64,000 nt of DNA from Hordeum vulgare subsp. vulgare (lineage: Eukaryota; Streptophyta; Magnoliopsida; Poales; Poaceae): NCBI RefSeq assembly GCF_904849725.1, contig NC_058519.1:104272881-104336880 (forward strand). Reading direction: 5' to 3'. Below the pieces are notes generated by a model. The model was given only the letters and a program-made list of their open reading frames with translations, did not search any database and had not been told where the DNA came from. Below, piece after piece: positions 1 through 11,114 of this stretch. Each line of letters starts with the position of its first letter. The first letter of the stretch is position 1. The position numbers were made by a program, and so were the translations under genes.

Positions 1-606
1 GCATGGCATGGCAATTCACACAATCAAACACTACACATTAAGTGAACCTCAATATGCAACTTGATATGCAATGAGTTGCATATTGACGAAACTCCACACA
101 CGAATTATTTAGTTCACTCCCGTTTAGGTACACGCAATATTAAATGTTGTTAAACATGGCAAGGGTGAAGCACAATTAAACTACCTATCTAGGTATTTTA
201 AATCAGGCCGGAAACGTCATATAGCATCTCCGTACTGACCCCACATGTTAACTTTGTAATCTTTCCTGATCTGCCCAAACACATTTTTCTGTTTGTTAAA
301 CAGCAAAACAAAGTGGTTCACATGATTCTACTCGTTGTTCTAGTCCATTTATATATATGGCTCATCTCCAACGGAGCTACAGATCTCTAGCTACAAATTA
401 AACCGTTTTAACCCGTTGTCACACAAACCAATGCAAACAGCACAGCTAATAGTTTTAAATATGCATGAGAGATGGAAAATATTATTCTACGCGAAATTCT
501 ACATGTTTTAAACATCTAATTTAATTCGATCCAATGCACTGTTTTAAAGTTACGGGCATGCTAAAATAATGCAACTAAAAAAACACAAGCGAAAATAATA
601 ATATGG

Positions 607-684
607 ACAACTCGGATTTGAACCCAGGAACCCCGTGGAACTCGAGTGGCTGCGCTAGCCAACTCAGCTAGCACTCTGTTTTGA
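607..684 (-). other. tRNA-like sequence with A and B boxes (distal unit)
   Basis: On the minus strand the segment reads TAGCTGAGTTGG (an exact fit to the A-box consensus TRGCNNAGYNGG) and, about 30 nt later, GGGTTCAAATCC, close to the B-box GGTTCRANTCC. A run of seven T on the minus strand (577-583) could end pol III transcription. The acceptor and T stems do not pair cleanly, so this is a tRNA-derived or tRNA-like module rather than a functional tRNA gene. It lies in the sense direction of the surrounding LTR. Confidence 0.5.
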
Positions 685-754
685 GATAGCACAGGATTGT
701 TCCCAAATTAAGTAGCACCATAGCACATGCACATCAACAGAAATAGGGCAAAAA

Positions 755-835
755 TTTATTGCCACACCTGGCATTCGAATCCCAGATCTCTAGGAAGCAG
801 ACCAACATGCTAAGCAGCTAGGCTACGAAGTAACT
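755..835 (-). other. tRNA-like sequence with A and B boxes (proximal unit)
   Basis: A second unit on the minus strand has TAGCCTAGCTGC (A-box-like, last positions off consensus) and GGATTCGAATGCC (B-box-like). A TTTTT run follows on the minus strand (complement of 750-754). It sits about 70 bp from the other tRNA-like unit in the same orientation. Stem pairing is imperfect, so no amino acid identity is offered. Confidence 0.42.
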
Positions 836-2321
836 ATGCAAAAACAGGGTTGTTGTGCTAGAAGAACCATATCATGTCCACAGTCTGACAAAACTGAAAA
901 CGAAACAGCTTTGTAGCTATGGCTGGGACGAAGCATTAGCGGGATTGGCTTGGGGCTGAGGTCCTACGGCGCGAGAATGACAGGGTTCAATAGATCGACG
1001 AATGGGGTTCCATTCCCGGCGACGAGGTGTCTTAGGGAGGCGCAGACGTGGAGATCTAGGGTCACGGCGCCATGGCTTCTCCTGCAGAAAAGAAGAGGAG
1101 GAAGAGTGTTGAGAAATGGGAGAAAGGGACAAGCACCAGCGAGGGGAAGGAAGCAGGGGCGCACGGGGACTGGCCTGAGCAGCAGCGCCTTGGACGCGGG
1201 AAGCCACCTGGGTGCAGCAACGCGCGAGGTGAGGTCGGCCTCGCGCTGGGATATGGCAAGGGCGAGCTCCATCTACTTCCATGGCATGGGGGTTCTTCTG
1301 ACAGAGACAAAACGAGAAAGAGATGAGAGACAATGAGGGAAAGACGAGGAAGAGAGGAAGGAGAGAAATGACGAGGGGCAAAGAGACCTGATCTCTGGCA
1401 AGGGCACCGACGCGAGGGATGCCGGGGGGCTCGGGACTTCTGCTGCTGTTGCTAGCACGAGGGAAAAGTAGAGGAGGTCGTTGCTTGGCTGCGTGCGGCT
1501 GCCCTGGATCGGACAGGAGGAAGGAGGAGGCTGTAGCTGGTTGGCCAGATGGGAAAACGAGGTGGGGCGGCGGCGCTGTCGGGAGGAGGAGTGGATCGAG
1601 GCAGAGGCTAGGGTTAGGTTAGAATTAGACTACGTTCGTATATAAATAGGCATGATTTCTAAATTGGGTCTAATGGCCCTCCGATTTAAATCAAACGGTC
1701 GCGTAAAAATAGGCTAGGTGGTCCTATTGAAAAACCAATGACGGTTTGCAGTTAAACGGGGTTGATCCGGATCCAATGGCCACGATGACCTGGTTCGGGT
1801 TCCGGGAGGTTTTCGGACTAGGCTGCGTGTAGGGTCGGTGCACTGTGCAGCAGGGCTAGGAGGAGATGAGAGGGAAAATAGGAAACCAGCGACAGAGTTT
1901 AAAACAACAAAAGATTTCCGTCGACGGGCCGGCTATAGTGCCGATATAGGTTTAACGGTTGGGGTATCAAACGAACTCCGATCATGATGAAATTTAGGAG
2001 GCGGCCTACCTACAATAAAATAAGACCTCACGCCAAGTTTCAACTCAATCCGAGAATATTTTTTTCACACACCTTTAAAAACACTATTATATCGATGCCG
2101 AGTGCGCGTGCGTGTGTGGTTGGCATCAAAACGGTCAACGACGAAAACAGAGAGAACCAACAACTACTAACGGATGCAAGTTTTGAAAACTGGCGACAAC
2201 GGAGTGCTGATGCAATGCAGATGATGCAAGTGATGCGATGATGAATGCAACAAATAATCATTAACCCGACAACATGGAATAAAAGGGGAATCTTCTGGAG
2301 CGTCGGTCTCGGGCTGTCACA

Positions 2322-5087
2322 CCATAGTCCATACGGTGTCATCTCAATGGAATTACGTGGTGCCTTATTTAAAGTGAATGTGATTGCCTCTAATGCATAT
2401 CCCTAAAACGATAGTGGTAATTTGATAAGAGACATCATAGTATGCACCATATCCAATAGGGCGCGGCTATGACGTTCGGACACACCATCACACTATGGTG
2501 AGCCAGGTGGCATGAGTTGTGAAACAATTTTCACATTGTCTTAAATGTTTACCAAACTCATAACTCTGATATATATTTACCTCCATGATCACATCGTAGA
2601 AATATTATCCGGTTGTGACGACGATCTTCAACTTCACTCTGAAATTGCTTGAACCTTTCTCAATATTTCAGACTTGTGATTCATCAAGCAAATACACCTG
2701 TATCTACTCAAATCATCCGTGAAGTAAGAACATAACGATATCCACTGCGTGCCTCAACACTCATTGGACTACATACATCAAAATATATTTTTTCCAACAA
2801 GTCACTTGCTCGTTCCATCTTACTAGAAAAACGAGTCCTTCAGTCATCTTGCCAGTGTGGCATGATTTGCATGTCTCAAGTGATTCAAAATCAAGTGAGT
2901 CCAAATGGTCCATCTACATGGAGTTTATTCATGCGTTAACACCAATAGGCATGGTTCGCATGTCTCAAACGATTCAAAAATGAGCAAGTCCAAAGGTCCA
3001 TCAGCATGGAGCTTCTTCATGCGTTTTTACCAATATGACTCAAGCGGCAGTGCCACAAGTAAGTGGTACTATCATTACTACTTTGTATCTTTTGGCATTA
3101 ATATTACAAACATGTGTATCACTACGGTCGAGATTCAATAAACCTTTCATATTAGGTGCATGACCATTGAAGGTTTTATCCAAGTAAATAGGGTAACCAT
3201 TATTCTCTTTAAATGAATAATTGTATTGCAATAAACATGATCCAATCATGTTCAAGCCCAACGCAAACACCCATCAATATTTAGGTTTAACAATAATCCC
3301 GAAGGCAGAGGGAGCGTGCGATGTTGATCACATCAACCTTGGAATTACTTCCAACACACATCGTCACCTCACCCTTGCTAGTATCCGTTTATTTCGTAGC
3401 TATAATTTCGAATTACAACATTTAGCTACTGAGCTGGTATCTAATACCCTGGTGCTACTAGGAGTACTAGTAAGGCACACATCAATATCACGTATATCCA
3501 ACATACTTTTGTCGACTTTTCCAGCCTTCTCATGTACCAAGTATCTAGGGTAGTGTTGCTTCAGTGACCGTTCCCCTTATTTTAGAAGAACTTAGTCTCA
3601 TGTTTGGGTTCAACCTTGGGTTTCTTCACTAGAGGATCAATTGGTTTTCCATTCATGAATTATTCCTTCTTGCCCTTTCCCTTCTTGAAACTAGTGGTTT
3701 TACTAACCATCAACAATTGATGCTCCTACTTGATTTCTACTTTCACAGTGTCAAACATAACGAATAACTCAGGGATCATCTTGTGCATCCCTGATATGCT
3801 ATAGTTCATCACAAAGATCCAATAGGTTGCTAGCAGTGACTTTGGAGAACTATGTCAATCACTATATTATATGAAAGATCAACTCCCACTCGATTCAAGT
3901 GATTGTAGTACCGAGACAATTTGAGCACATGCTCAATGATAGAGCTTTTCTCCCTTACTATGTAGTCAAATAATCTTGTTGGAGGTCTCACACCTCTCAA
4001 CATGGGCACGAGTCTGAAATCCTAATTTCATCTCTTGGAACATCTCATATGTCGCGTGACGTTCAAAACGTCTTCACCGCCTCAATTCTAAGTCTTTAAG
4101 CATTACACACGGAACTAAAAGGTAGTCATCAAAAACGTGTATGTCAGATGTTCGCAACATCCACAGACTATGCTCGGGGTTTAGCACACCGAGCGGTGCA
4201 TCATGGACATAAGCCTTCTATGCAGCAATGAGGAAAATCCTCAGTTTACGGACCCAGTCCACATAATTGCTACTATCATCTTTCAACTAAGTTTTCTCTA
4301 GGAACGTATCAAAAATAGTAGAGCTACAACGCAAGCTACAACATAAACCGCAAAGACATTTTGACTATGTTCATGAGAATAAGTTCAATTAATCATATTA
4401 CTTAAGAACTCCCACTCAAATTGACATCCCTCTAGTCATTCGAGTGACACATGATCCAAATTCGCCAACTCAAGTCCGATCACCACGTGAGTTAAGTTGG
4501 CTACAATGGTGAACATCTCTATGTTGATCATATCTACTATATGACTCATGTTCGATCTTTCGGTCTCTTGTGTTCCTAGGCCATGTCTGTACATGTTAGG
4601 CTCGTCAAGTTTAACCCGAGTGTTCCACGTGTGCAAAACTGTCTTGCACCCGTTGTATGTGAACGTAGAGACTATCACAACCGATCATCACGTGGTGTCT
4701 CAAAACGACGAACTGTCGCAACCTTGCACACTCGGGGAGAACACAATTTGATCTTGAAATTTTAGCGTGGGATCATGTTATAATGCTACCGTCGTCCTAA
4801 GAAAAAATAAGGTGCATAAAAGGATTAACATCACATGCAAATCATAAGTGACATGAGATGTCCATGAACTTGTGCTTCTTGATCTCCATCACCAAAGCAC
4901 CGGCATGATCTCCATCATCACCGGTGCCACACCATGATCTCCATCATTGTGCTTCCATCGAGGTTGTCGCTCCATCTATGGTGTTACTACTAAAGCTACT
5001 AAACTAGTGAAAAAGCAAAGCATCACCACACGCAAAATAATGAAAGACAACCCTATGGCTCCTGTCGGTTGCCGTAGAATCCACATG
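2322..5087 (-). pseudogene. Decayed copia gag-pol remnant (copy 1)
   Basis: There is no frame longer than about 110 codons in this 2.8-kb stretch. It is nonetheless alignable by eye over its whole length with 31399-34140, the matching part of copy 2; shared blocks include those around 2400-2470 and 31460-31540, and around 4540-4760 and 33590-33800. Reading on the minus strand from right to left it represents the gag-to-integrase part of a BARE/Angela-type element. Many substitutions and small indels mark it as old and non-coding. Confidence 0.7.
5083..5087. repeat. Target-site duplication of the Tekay-like element, left copy
   Basis: ACATG here is repeated exactly at 17055-17059. The two copies flank TG and CA ends of the element. 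Confidence 0.93.
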
Positions 5088-8000
5088 TGTAGCGACCCGA
5101 CCTGAAACGGCCAAGTCTCTAGTGTTTCCGTACCATCCCAAGATCATGCTGGTACACACTCAGTACATCAATGTATATATCAAGAGTTCAATCACACAAC
5201 TTTATTAATCGAAATCTCATATCGAGTACTTTATTACAATAATGGATTACAATAAAGTGGCTGAAGGCCATCTCATGAGATAGACAACGAAGACTAGCGG
5301 AAGCTTCAAAGGTAGACGGGTCCATCCGACTCCAGGGCATATCACCGAGTGTAGATCGTAGCCTCACTCCTGGTCGGAAAAATACTCTGCAACATGATAT
5401 GTTGCAGCCGGGTAGGTCAGCATATGGAATATGCCGGCAAGTCATCAAAGAGAGGGGGTGAAATAATAACCAACTATTCTACATGCATATATGGGAGGTG
5501 GGGCTATAAGTTTTAGCGAAAAGCAAGTTCTCTCCTACATCAAGAGAGGGCTGAAAGCAAAATATTACTACATTGTTTGTTGTTAATGAGATGGTTCCGC
5601 CAACCAATTCTCGTACCCGAGTTGTCGATAATTCCCACATCATTTTTAAATTGTGTTGAGAGTTCAGGAAAATTTCAATGCCTTCGGCTCAAGTTGTCCA
5701 TGACCGTGGACACGGCTAATCGATTAGGTTTTGGCACTCTGCAGAGTTTTGCACACGTTCCCCACAAGATTTGATCACCTCCGGGTATGTCCTCGCACTT
5801 CGGGGTGTTTGAAGACCGGATGATAAAAACATGGGCTTTCAACGGGTCCCTCTGATACCCTGTCGGTGCCCATCCAATCCTACCATTCTTCTACATCTAC
5901 TAGCACCGCCTGTCCAGAGTCGCCGCGTTGTCCAACCAAGCCAGAGCCCATAATGATTTGTGGCTGTGCAGGTAAGCCTTGGGTTTTGAAGCCTCCGTCC
6001 GTCTCTTCGAGCCTGGGTGAAGCTTTCCGCAAGATATCATGGCGCTTCCCCATGCATCCCGGGTCGTCCACTAGTTTCTCCAGGGAGCCCATCTAAACCG
6101 TCCTTCACCCAGAGTTTGATTGCATCACGAGGTCTTGAATTTTTTTTGTCTTAACCGGTCTTGGTTATTAAATTATTCTCGCATCACTCGTGATAAACTC
6201 TAAACCAGAACCCCATCTACTCAAGCATAGCAAAGTAAAGTTTGTCGTCCCGGGCCAAGTAACGGGGTTGTTGGGTGCCTATCACATGATACTACAACAA
6301 GTAACCAAATTTCCAAGTACCTACTCAGCATACAATAGGGTGTTTGAAGGGTAGAACTACAATGCATAAAACATAGGTAATACATGATCAAATGACTTGC
6401 CTTGCTGATAGTTGTCGTTATCGAGCGCTTCTAAGTAGCACGATTCACACTCCGGGTTATCTATCGATACAAACAAATACACACCATAAGCACTACAATC
6501 GTTAATAAGCAAAATAACATCACTAGCATAAAACTACTATTGGATAAAGTGAAGAAAATCACTTAACATAAGCAAAACAGAATCTGTTTTTGATAAAACC
6601 CCAACTAGAAATATTAAAAAAAATTAAACTTAAACTACAGAAAGATATGATCACTAGGAAGCAACAGCAAAAAGAATCAAATTAAAAGCCATTTTTAAAC
6701 TCCTGGAATAAGAAAAACAAGATTTAAAGTAAATCTTATCTAATTCAAATTTTGAAATTTCAAACATAGGCAAATAATATGTTTTCAAAAACTACAAAAA
6801 CATTGTGATCTACTGGAAAAAGAATCAACCTCATTGGCTCTCTAGATCAAAAGTTATAGGGAAATCAAAATTAGAACTCTCTCTATTTTTGAATTAAAAC
6901 ATAATAAACAGAAAACTAACTAGTCAACGAGGGGGGGGGGTAGGTGGCAGCTCCTGGTTGGTTGGAAGGGTGTGCGCTGCGGTGCTATCTAGCAAACGAC
7001 CGCTAAGTAAATAAAACTGCTCGGCTAACTAATTCTAATAGAAAACCGAATGGTTTTCTTAACAAAACCGAAGGGGTACCTAGTGTCTAATCTATACCGT
7101 TTATTACAGATCGGACGGTTGAAAGAAAAACAAAAGGGCTCACCGTGGGGAGGGTTTGCAGGGGCTTCTCCGGCGAGGCAGAGAAGTGGCGGTGGTCGGG
7201 GGCGCGGCTCCGGCGAGGACCCGACGTGTCCGAGGCGTGAGGAGGACGCCGGCGGGTCTGCTCCGTCGGATGGCGGCGACGACGGGGTGCTTCGTGGCCA
7301 GGGGAGAGCAGGGGCGGTCGGGGAAATTCCTGTGGAGCTCGGACTCCGGCGAGACGGTGGCGGGACGCTGCGGTGGCGAGGTGCTCGGGCTAGTGGGTAA
7401 AATAGTGTGCGTTGATCGAGGGGAACTCATTGGTGGTCTCGGTGGTGCGTGGGGGGGGGGGAGGAGGTGAGCGGGGCGGAGCGGGGAAAACTCTTGTGGT
7501 GTTGCTCCGACGAGCAACAGAGGCTGGGGCGAGGCGGCATGACGGCGTGGGGAGGAGGGGTCGAGGGGGGCTGCGGATTATATAGGGGAGAGACGGGGGC
7601 GCAGAGGGAAGGGGATCGGCGAGTAGCGGGGAGGGGATCAGTGGTCGGCGCTGGGAAGGAAGGGGATCGGTGAGGGAAAAGGAAGAAGAAGACCGAGCGG
7701 GAGGGGGATCGGCCAGTGGGGCCGAGGCGTAGAGAGAGAAGGGGGCGAGGGGAGTAGGATCGATCACCGATCCTGGAGGGATTCGGCCCGATTGACTAAA
7801 GAGCGCTCAGGCGCTTTTCAAAAAAAAGAAAACCTTCCTATTTTCTATTTTCTTTTAAAACAGAAAGTAAAATTACAAAAAAAGAAATAAAATAAAATCT
7901 AGATATAGGGGTATTATATACCAAAATTTTCAGAAAAAAAATCCCTATCCATTTAACATTTTTCCAAGACAAAAATAAAAACTTTTTAAAAAAATGTTTT

Positions 8001-8295
8001 TTCACAAAAACCCTAAAAGCTTTGTTTTCTTTTTGCAATTATTTTCTCCATAAAATTTTGGTTTTTCTTGGCTCAAATATTTTCAAAAGTGCCCCTGATT
8101 TTGGGAGGGTCATATTCCTCCTCTCTTTCTTGCTTGCAAGAATTGTTTCCCGGCATTTCTTGTGTGAGAAAAAAATAGAAAAGCAAAAGGAAAAAATTGA
8201 AAGAATTCGAATGCAAATCTTTATTTCATTCAGTATGCATAGATGCTTAGCTACAATTGTAAAACATTCCCAATTAGGAAATTTGGGATGTTACA
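5088..8295 (-). repeat. 3' LTR of the Tekay-like element
   Basis: About 3.2 kb, starting TGTAGCGACC and ending GATGTTACA on the plus strand. It is repeated with many scattered differences at 13811-17054. On the minus strand a TATATAA box lies at 7579-7585, followed by a GC-rich leader (about 7560-7140) and then AT-rich sequence containing a run of ten G at 6931-6940 (plus strand). The reading frames at 7140-7767 are low-complexity products of the GC-rich part and I do not call them genes. Confidence 0.92.
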
Positions 8296-8309
8296 AACCT
8301 ACCCAACTT
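8296..8309 (-). other. Polypurine tract of the Tekay-like element
   Basis: On the minus strand AAGTTGGGTAGGTT directly precedes the TGTAACATCC start of the 3' LTR. Its position and purine bias fit the plus-strand primer of reverse transcription. It overlaps the very end of the pol frame. Confidence 0.75.
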
Positions 8310-11114
8310 AAGATGAATCTCGCCCTCGAGATTCGGGTTGGCTAGCAAATAGGTGCCGGTGGTCTTGACGAAGATCCTCTTCTCGTTCCCAGGTGGCTTC
8401 TTCCTCGTTGTGGTGGCTCCACAACACCTTGCAGAACTTGATGATCTTGCTGCGGGTAACTCTGTTGGCGGTCTCGAGAATCCTGATGGGTTTCTCCTCA
8501 TACGTCAGATCACTGTCAAGCTGTATGGCCTCTAGGGGCACTGTATCTCTCAATGGAACATCAACCATCTCAGCGTGGCATTTCTTCAACTGGGAAACAT
8601 GGAAGACATCATGAACTCCGGACAATCCTTCCGGCAATTCTAGTTTATATGCAACTTCGCCTCTACGTTCAAGAATTTTGTGGGGGCCAATGAATCGGGG
8701 TGCTAACTTTCCTTTCACACCAAATCTCTTGATTCCTCGAAGTGGAGACACCCGAACGTATGCTCGGTCTCCCACTTCGTATGTTACTTCCTTGCGTTTG
8801 CTGTCAGCATAACTTTTCTGCCTGGACTGAGCTATCTTGAGTCAGTCACGAATCAGCTTGACCTTCTCTTCAGAATCTCGAATGAGGTCGGGACCAAAAA
8901 GTTGTCGGTCTCCAACTCCATCCCACATCAACGGTGTTCTGCACCTCCTTCTGTATAGAGCTTCGAAAGGGGGCATCTTCAGACTGGTCTGATAGCTGTT
9001 GTTATATGAGAACTCGGCATAAGGCAAATTCTCATCCCAGCTAGACCCATAGTCTAGTGCGCAAGCTCTCAACATGTCCTCCAGAATCTGATTGACTCTC
9101 TCGGTCTGTCCATCGGTCTGTGGGTGAAAAGCCGTACTGATCTCCAATCTCGTTCCCAATGTTTTGTGTAGTTGATGCCAAAATTTTGACGTGAACTGGG
9201 TTCCTCTATCGGACATGATGCTCCTCGGAACTCCATGATAACATACGATCCTGGTCATATATATCTTGCCCAGCTTGGCACTCATGTAAGTAGTCTTCAC
9301 GGGAATGAAGTGAGCTACCTTGGTCAAACGATCGACCACGACCCAAATAGAATCATAACCAGAACGGGTCTTGGCTAATCCTGTGATAAAGTCCATACCA
9401 AGCTTCTTCCATTTCCACTCAGGTATCGGCAGAGGTTGAAGCAATCCTGCTGGCTTCTAATGATCGGCCTTTACTCGCTGACAAACATCGCATATTGCTA
9501 CAAACTCGGCAATGTCCTTCTTCATTCCTGTCCACCAGAAACTTTCTTTCAAGTCCAGATACATCTGGGTGTTGCCTGGATGTATCGAGTACGGGGAATC
9601 GTGGGCCTCCTGAAGTATCAACTTCCTGAGTTCTGGATCATTGGGCACATAGATGTGATCCTCAAACCATAAAGTTCCGTGTTCATCCTCACGAAAACCT
9701 TTAGCCTTCCCGTCATTCATTCTCTGCTTTATCACAGCTATCTCCTTGTCTGATTTCTGTGCTTCGCGGATCTTTTCGGTCAAGGTGGACTGAATTTCCA
9801 GCGTTGCTACAAATCCTCTTGGAACTATCTCCAATTTGAGCTCTCTGAGATCATCGGCTAACTCGTGGGGTAATCCTCCCGCTATGAGCGTGTTCACATA
9901 ACTCTTGCGGCTCAAGGCATCGGCTACAACATTTGCCTTCCCGGGGTGATAATGCAATCTCATGTCATAGTCCTTGATCAATTCTAGCCATCTCCTCTGT
10001 CTAAGGTTCAACTCCTTCTGCTGAAGATATATTTCACGCTCTTGTGATCAGTGTAAACATCACAACTATTTCCGATCAGGAAATGTCTCCAGGTCTTGAG
10101 AGCGTGAACTACGGCTTCTAGTTCCAAGTCATGCGTGGCATAATTCAGCTCATGGGGCCTGAGCTATCTGGATGCATAGGCTACAACTTTACCTTCTTGC
10201 ATGAGCACTCCTCCAAGTCCTTGACGAGAAGCGTTACAGTAAACCTGGAAATCCTTCTGAATGTTCGGCAATATTAGCACTGGGGCTGTAACTAGACGTT
10301 TCTTCAACTCTTGAAAACTGGCTTCACATTCCTCGGTCCAAACATACTTTGACTCCTTCTTCAACAACTCTGTCATGGGCTTTGCGATCTTTGAGAAGTT
10401 CTCAATAAACCTCCGGTAATATCCGGCAAGTCCGAGGAAACTGCGGATCTCCTTAACTGAAGTGGGTGCTACCCATTCGGTGACTGCTGCAACCTTAGCA
10501 GGATCCACTGCTATTCCTTCTCCTGAAATAACGTGTCCGAGGAATCCGACTTCCTTAAACCAAAATTCACATTTGCTGAACTTCGCATACAGCTGATGCT
10601 CTCGAAGTTTCTCCAAAACCAGACGTAAGTGTTCCATGTGTTCTTCCTCATTCTTGGAGAATATTAGTATGTCATCGATGAACACCACGACAAACTTGTC
10701 CAAGTATTCCATAAATACCTTGTTCATCAGATTTATAAAATATGTCGGAGCATTAGTCAGTCCAAATGACATGACCGTGTACTCATACAGACCATACCGG
10801 GTGGTGAAGGTTGTCTTGGGTATATCTTGTTCACGAATTTTCAGCTGATGATACCCGGATCAAAGATCAATCTTGGAGAACACTGGGGCTCCAACTAACT
10901 GTTCAAACAAGTCATTGATCATCGGCAGGGGATACTTGTTCTTGATGGTTGCCTCGTTCAATGCACGATAATCGACTACCATTCTCAAGGACTTATCCTT
11001 CTTTTCAACCAAGAGCACTGGGGCTCCCCATGGTGAAGAACTTGGGCGGATATACCCTTTGTCCAACAACTCCTTGATTTGCTTCTTGATTTCGACTAAA
11101 TCAGTTGCGGGCAT
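8308..11114 (-). pseudogene. pol: pol of the Tekay-like chromovirus: RT, RNase H, integrase, chromodomain (broken)
   Basis: Reading down the minus strand: the RT N-terminal part (11114-10860, with [16 protein letters not shown] and VDYRALNE), RT core (10772 down, with [10 protein letters not shown] carrying the catalytic Asp pair), RNase H up to about 9960, the integrase zinc-binding region (about 9650-9460, ending CDVCQRVKADH), the integrase core (9444-8842, with DFITGLAKT, SDRGTQFTSKFW and HPQTDGQTERVN giving the Asp-Asp-Glu set), the GPY/F region, and a chromodomain at about 8480-8370 (PIRILETANRVTRSK, then VLWSHHNEEEATWE). In-frame stops lie at 11115-11117, 10860-10862, 10164-10166, 9457-9459 and 8842-8844. 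A frameshift near 10022 falls in RNase H. At each stop, comparison with the usual family residue suggests Arg CGA or Gln CAG became TGA or TAG. The protein would normally copy the element's RNA and insert the cDNA, the chromodomain guiding it to marked chromatin. Confidence 0.93.

Larger units (their letters stand above)
1..2321 (-). repeat. Partial gypsy LTR, cut by the left edge of the window
   Basis: The right edge is sharp. Up to 2321 the sequence reads as the reverse complement of a TGTGACAGCCCGAGACC-type LTR start. From 2322 the sequence aligns with the other copia copy in this window (near 31399), so this is an insertion into that copia element. The predicted 5-bp target duplication is CCATA at 2322-2326; the other copy lies off the window. 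Read on the minus strand, the order is AT-rich upstream part, TATA-like stretch near 1639-1648, a GC-rich leader at about 1600-950, then an AT-rich tail. That is the same architecture as the 3.2-kb Tekay-like LTRs at 5088 and 13811. Proline/arginine-rich ORFs in the GC-rich part look accidental. As the right-hand LTR of a minus-sense element this would be its 5' LTR, with the body off the window. Clade assignment is inferred. Confidence 0.72.

Noticed and set aside
607..684. Functional tRNA gene
   Set aside because: A and B boxes fit, but acceptor and T stems do not pair, so it is listed only as tRNA-like.
917..1622. Overlapping frames of 60-154 codons on both strands
   Set aside because: They lie in the GC-rich leader of an LTR, overlap each other in several frames and are rich in Pro, Arg and Ser. 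The same kind of frames occurs in the Tekay-like LTRs at 7140-7767 and 15876-16504.
7140..7767. Proline-rich frames of about 125 codons on the minus strand, with counterparts at 15876-16504
   Set aside because: They change sequence and length between the two LTRs of the same element, so they are not maintained as coding.
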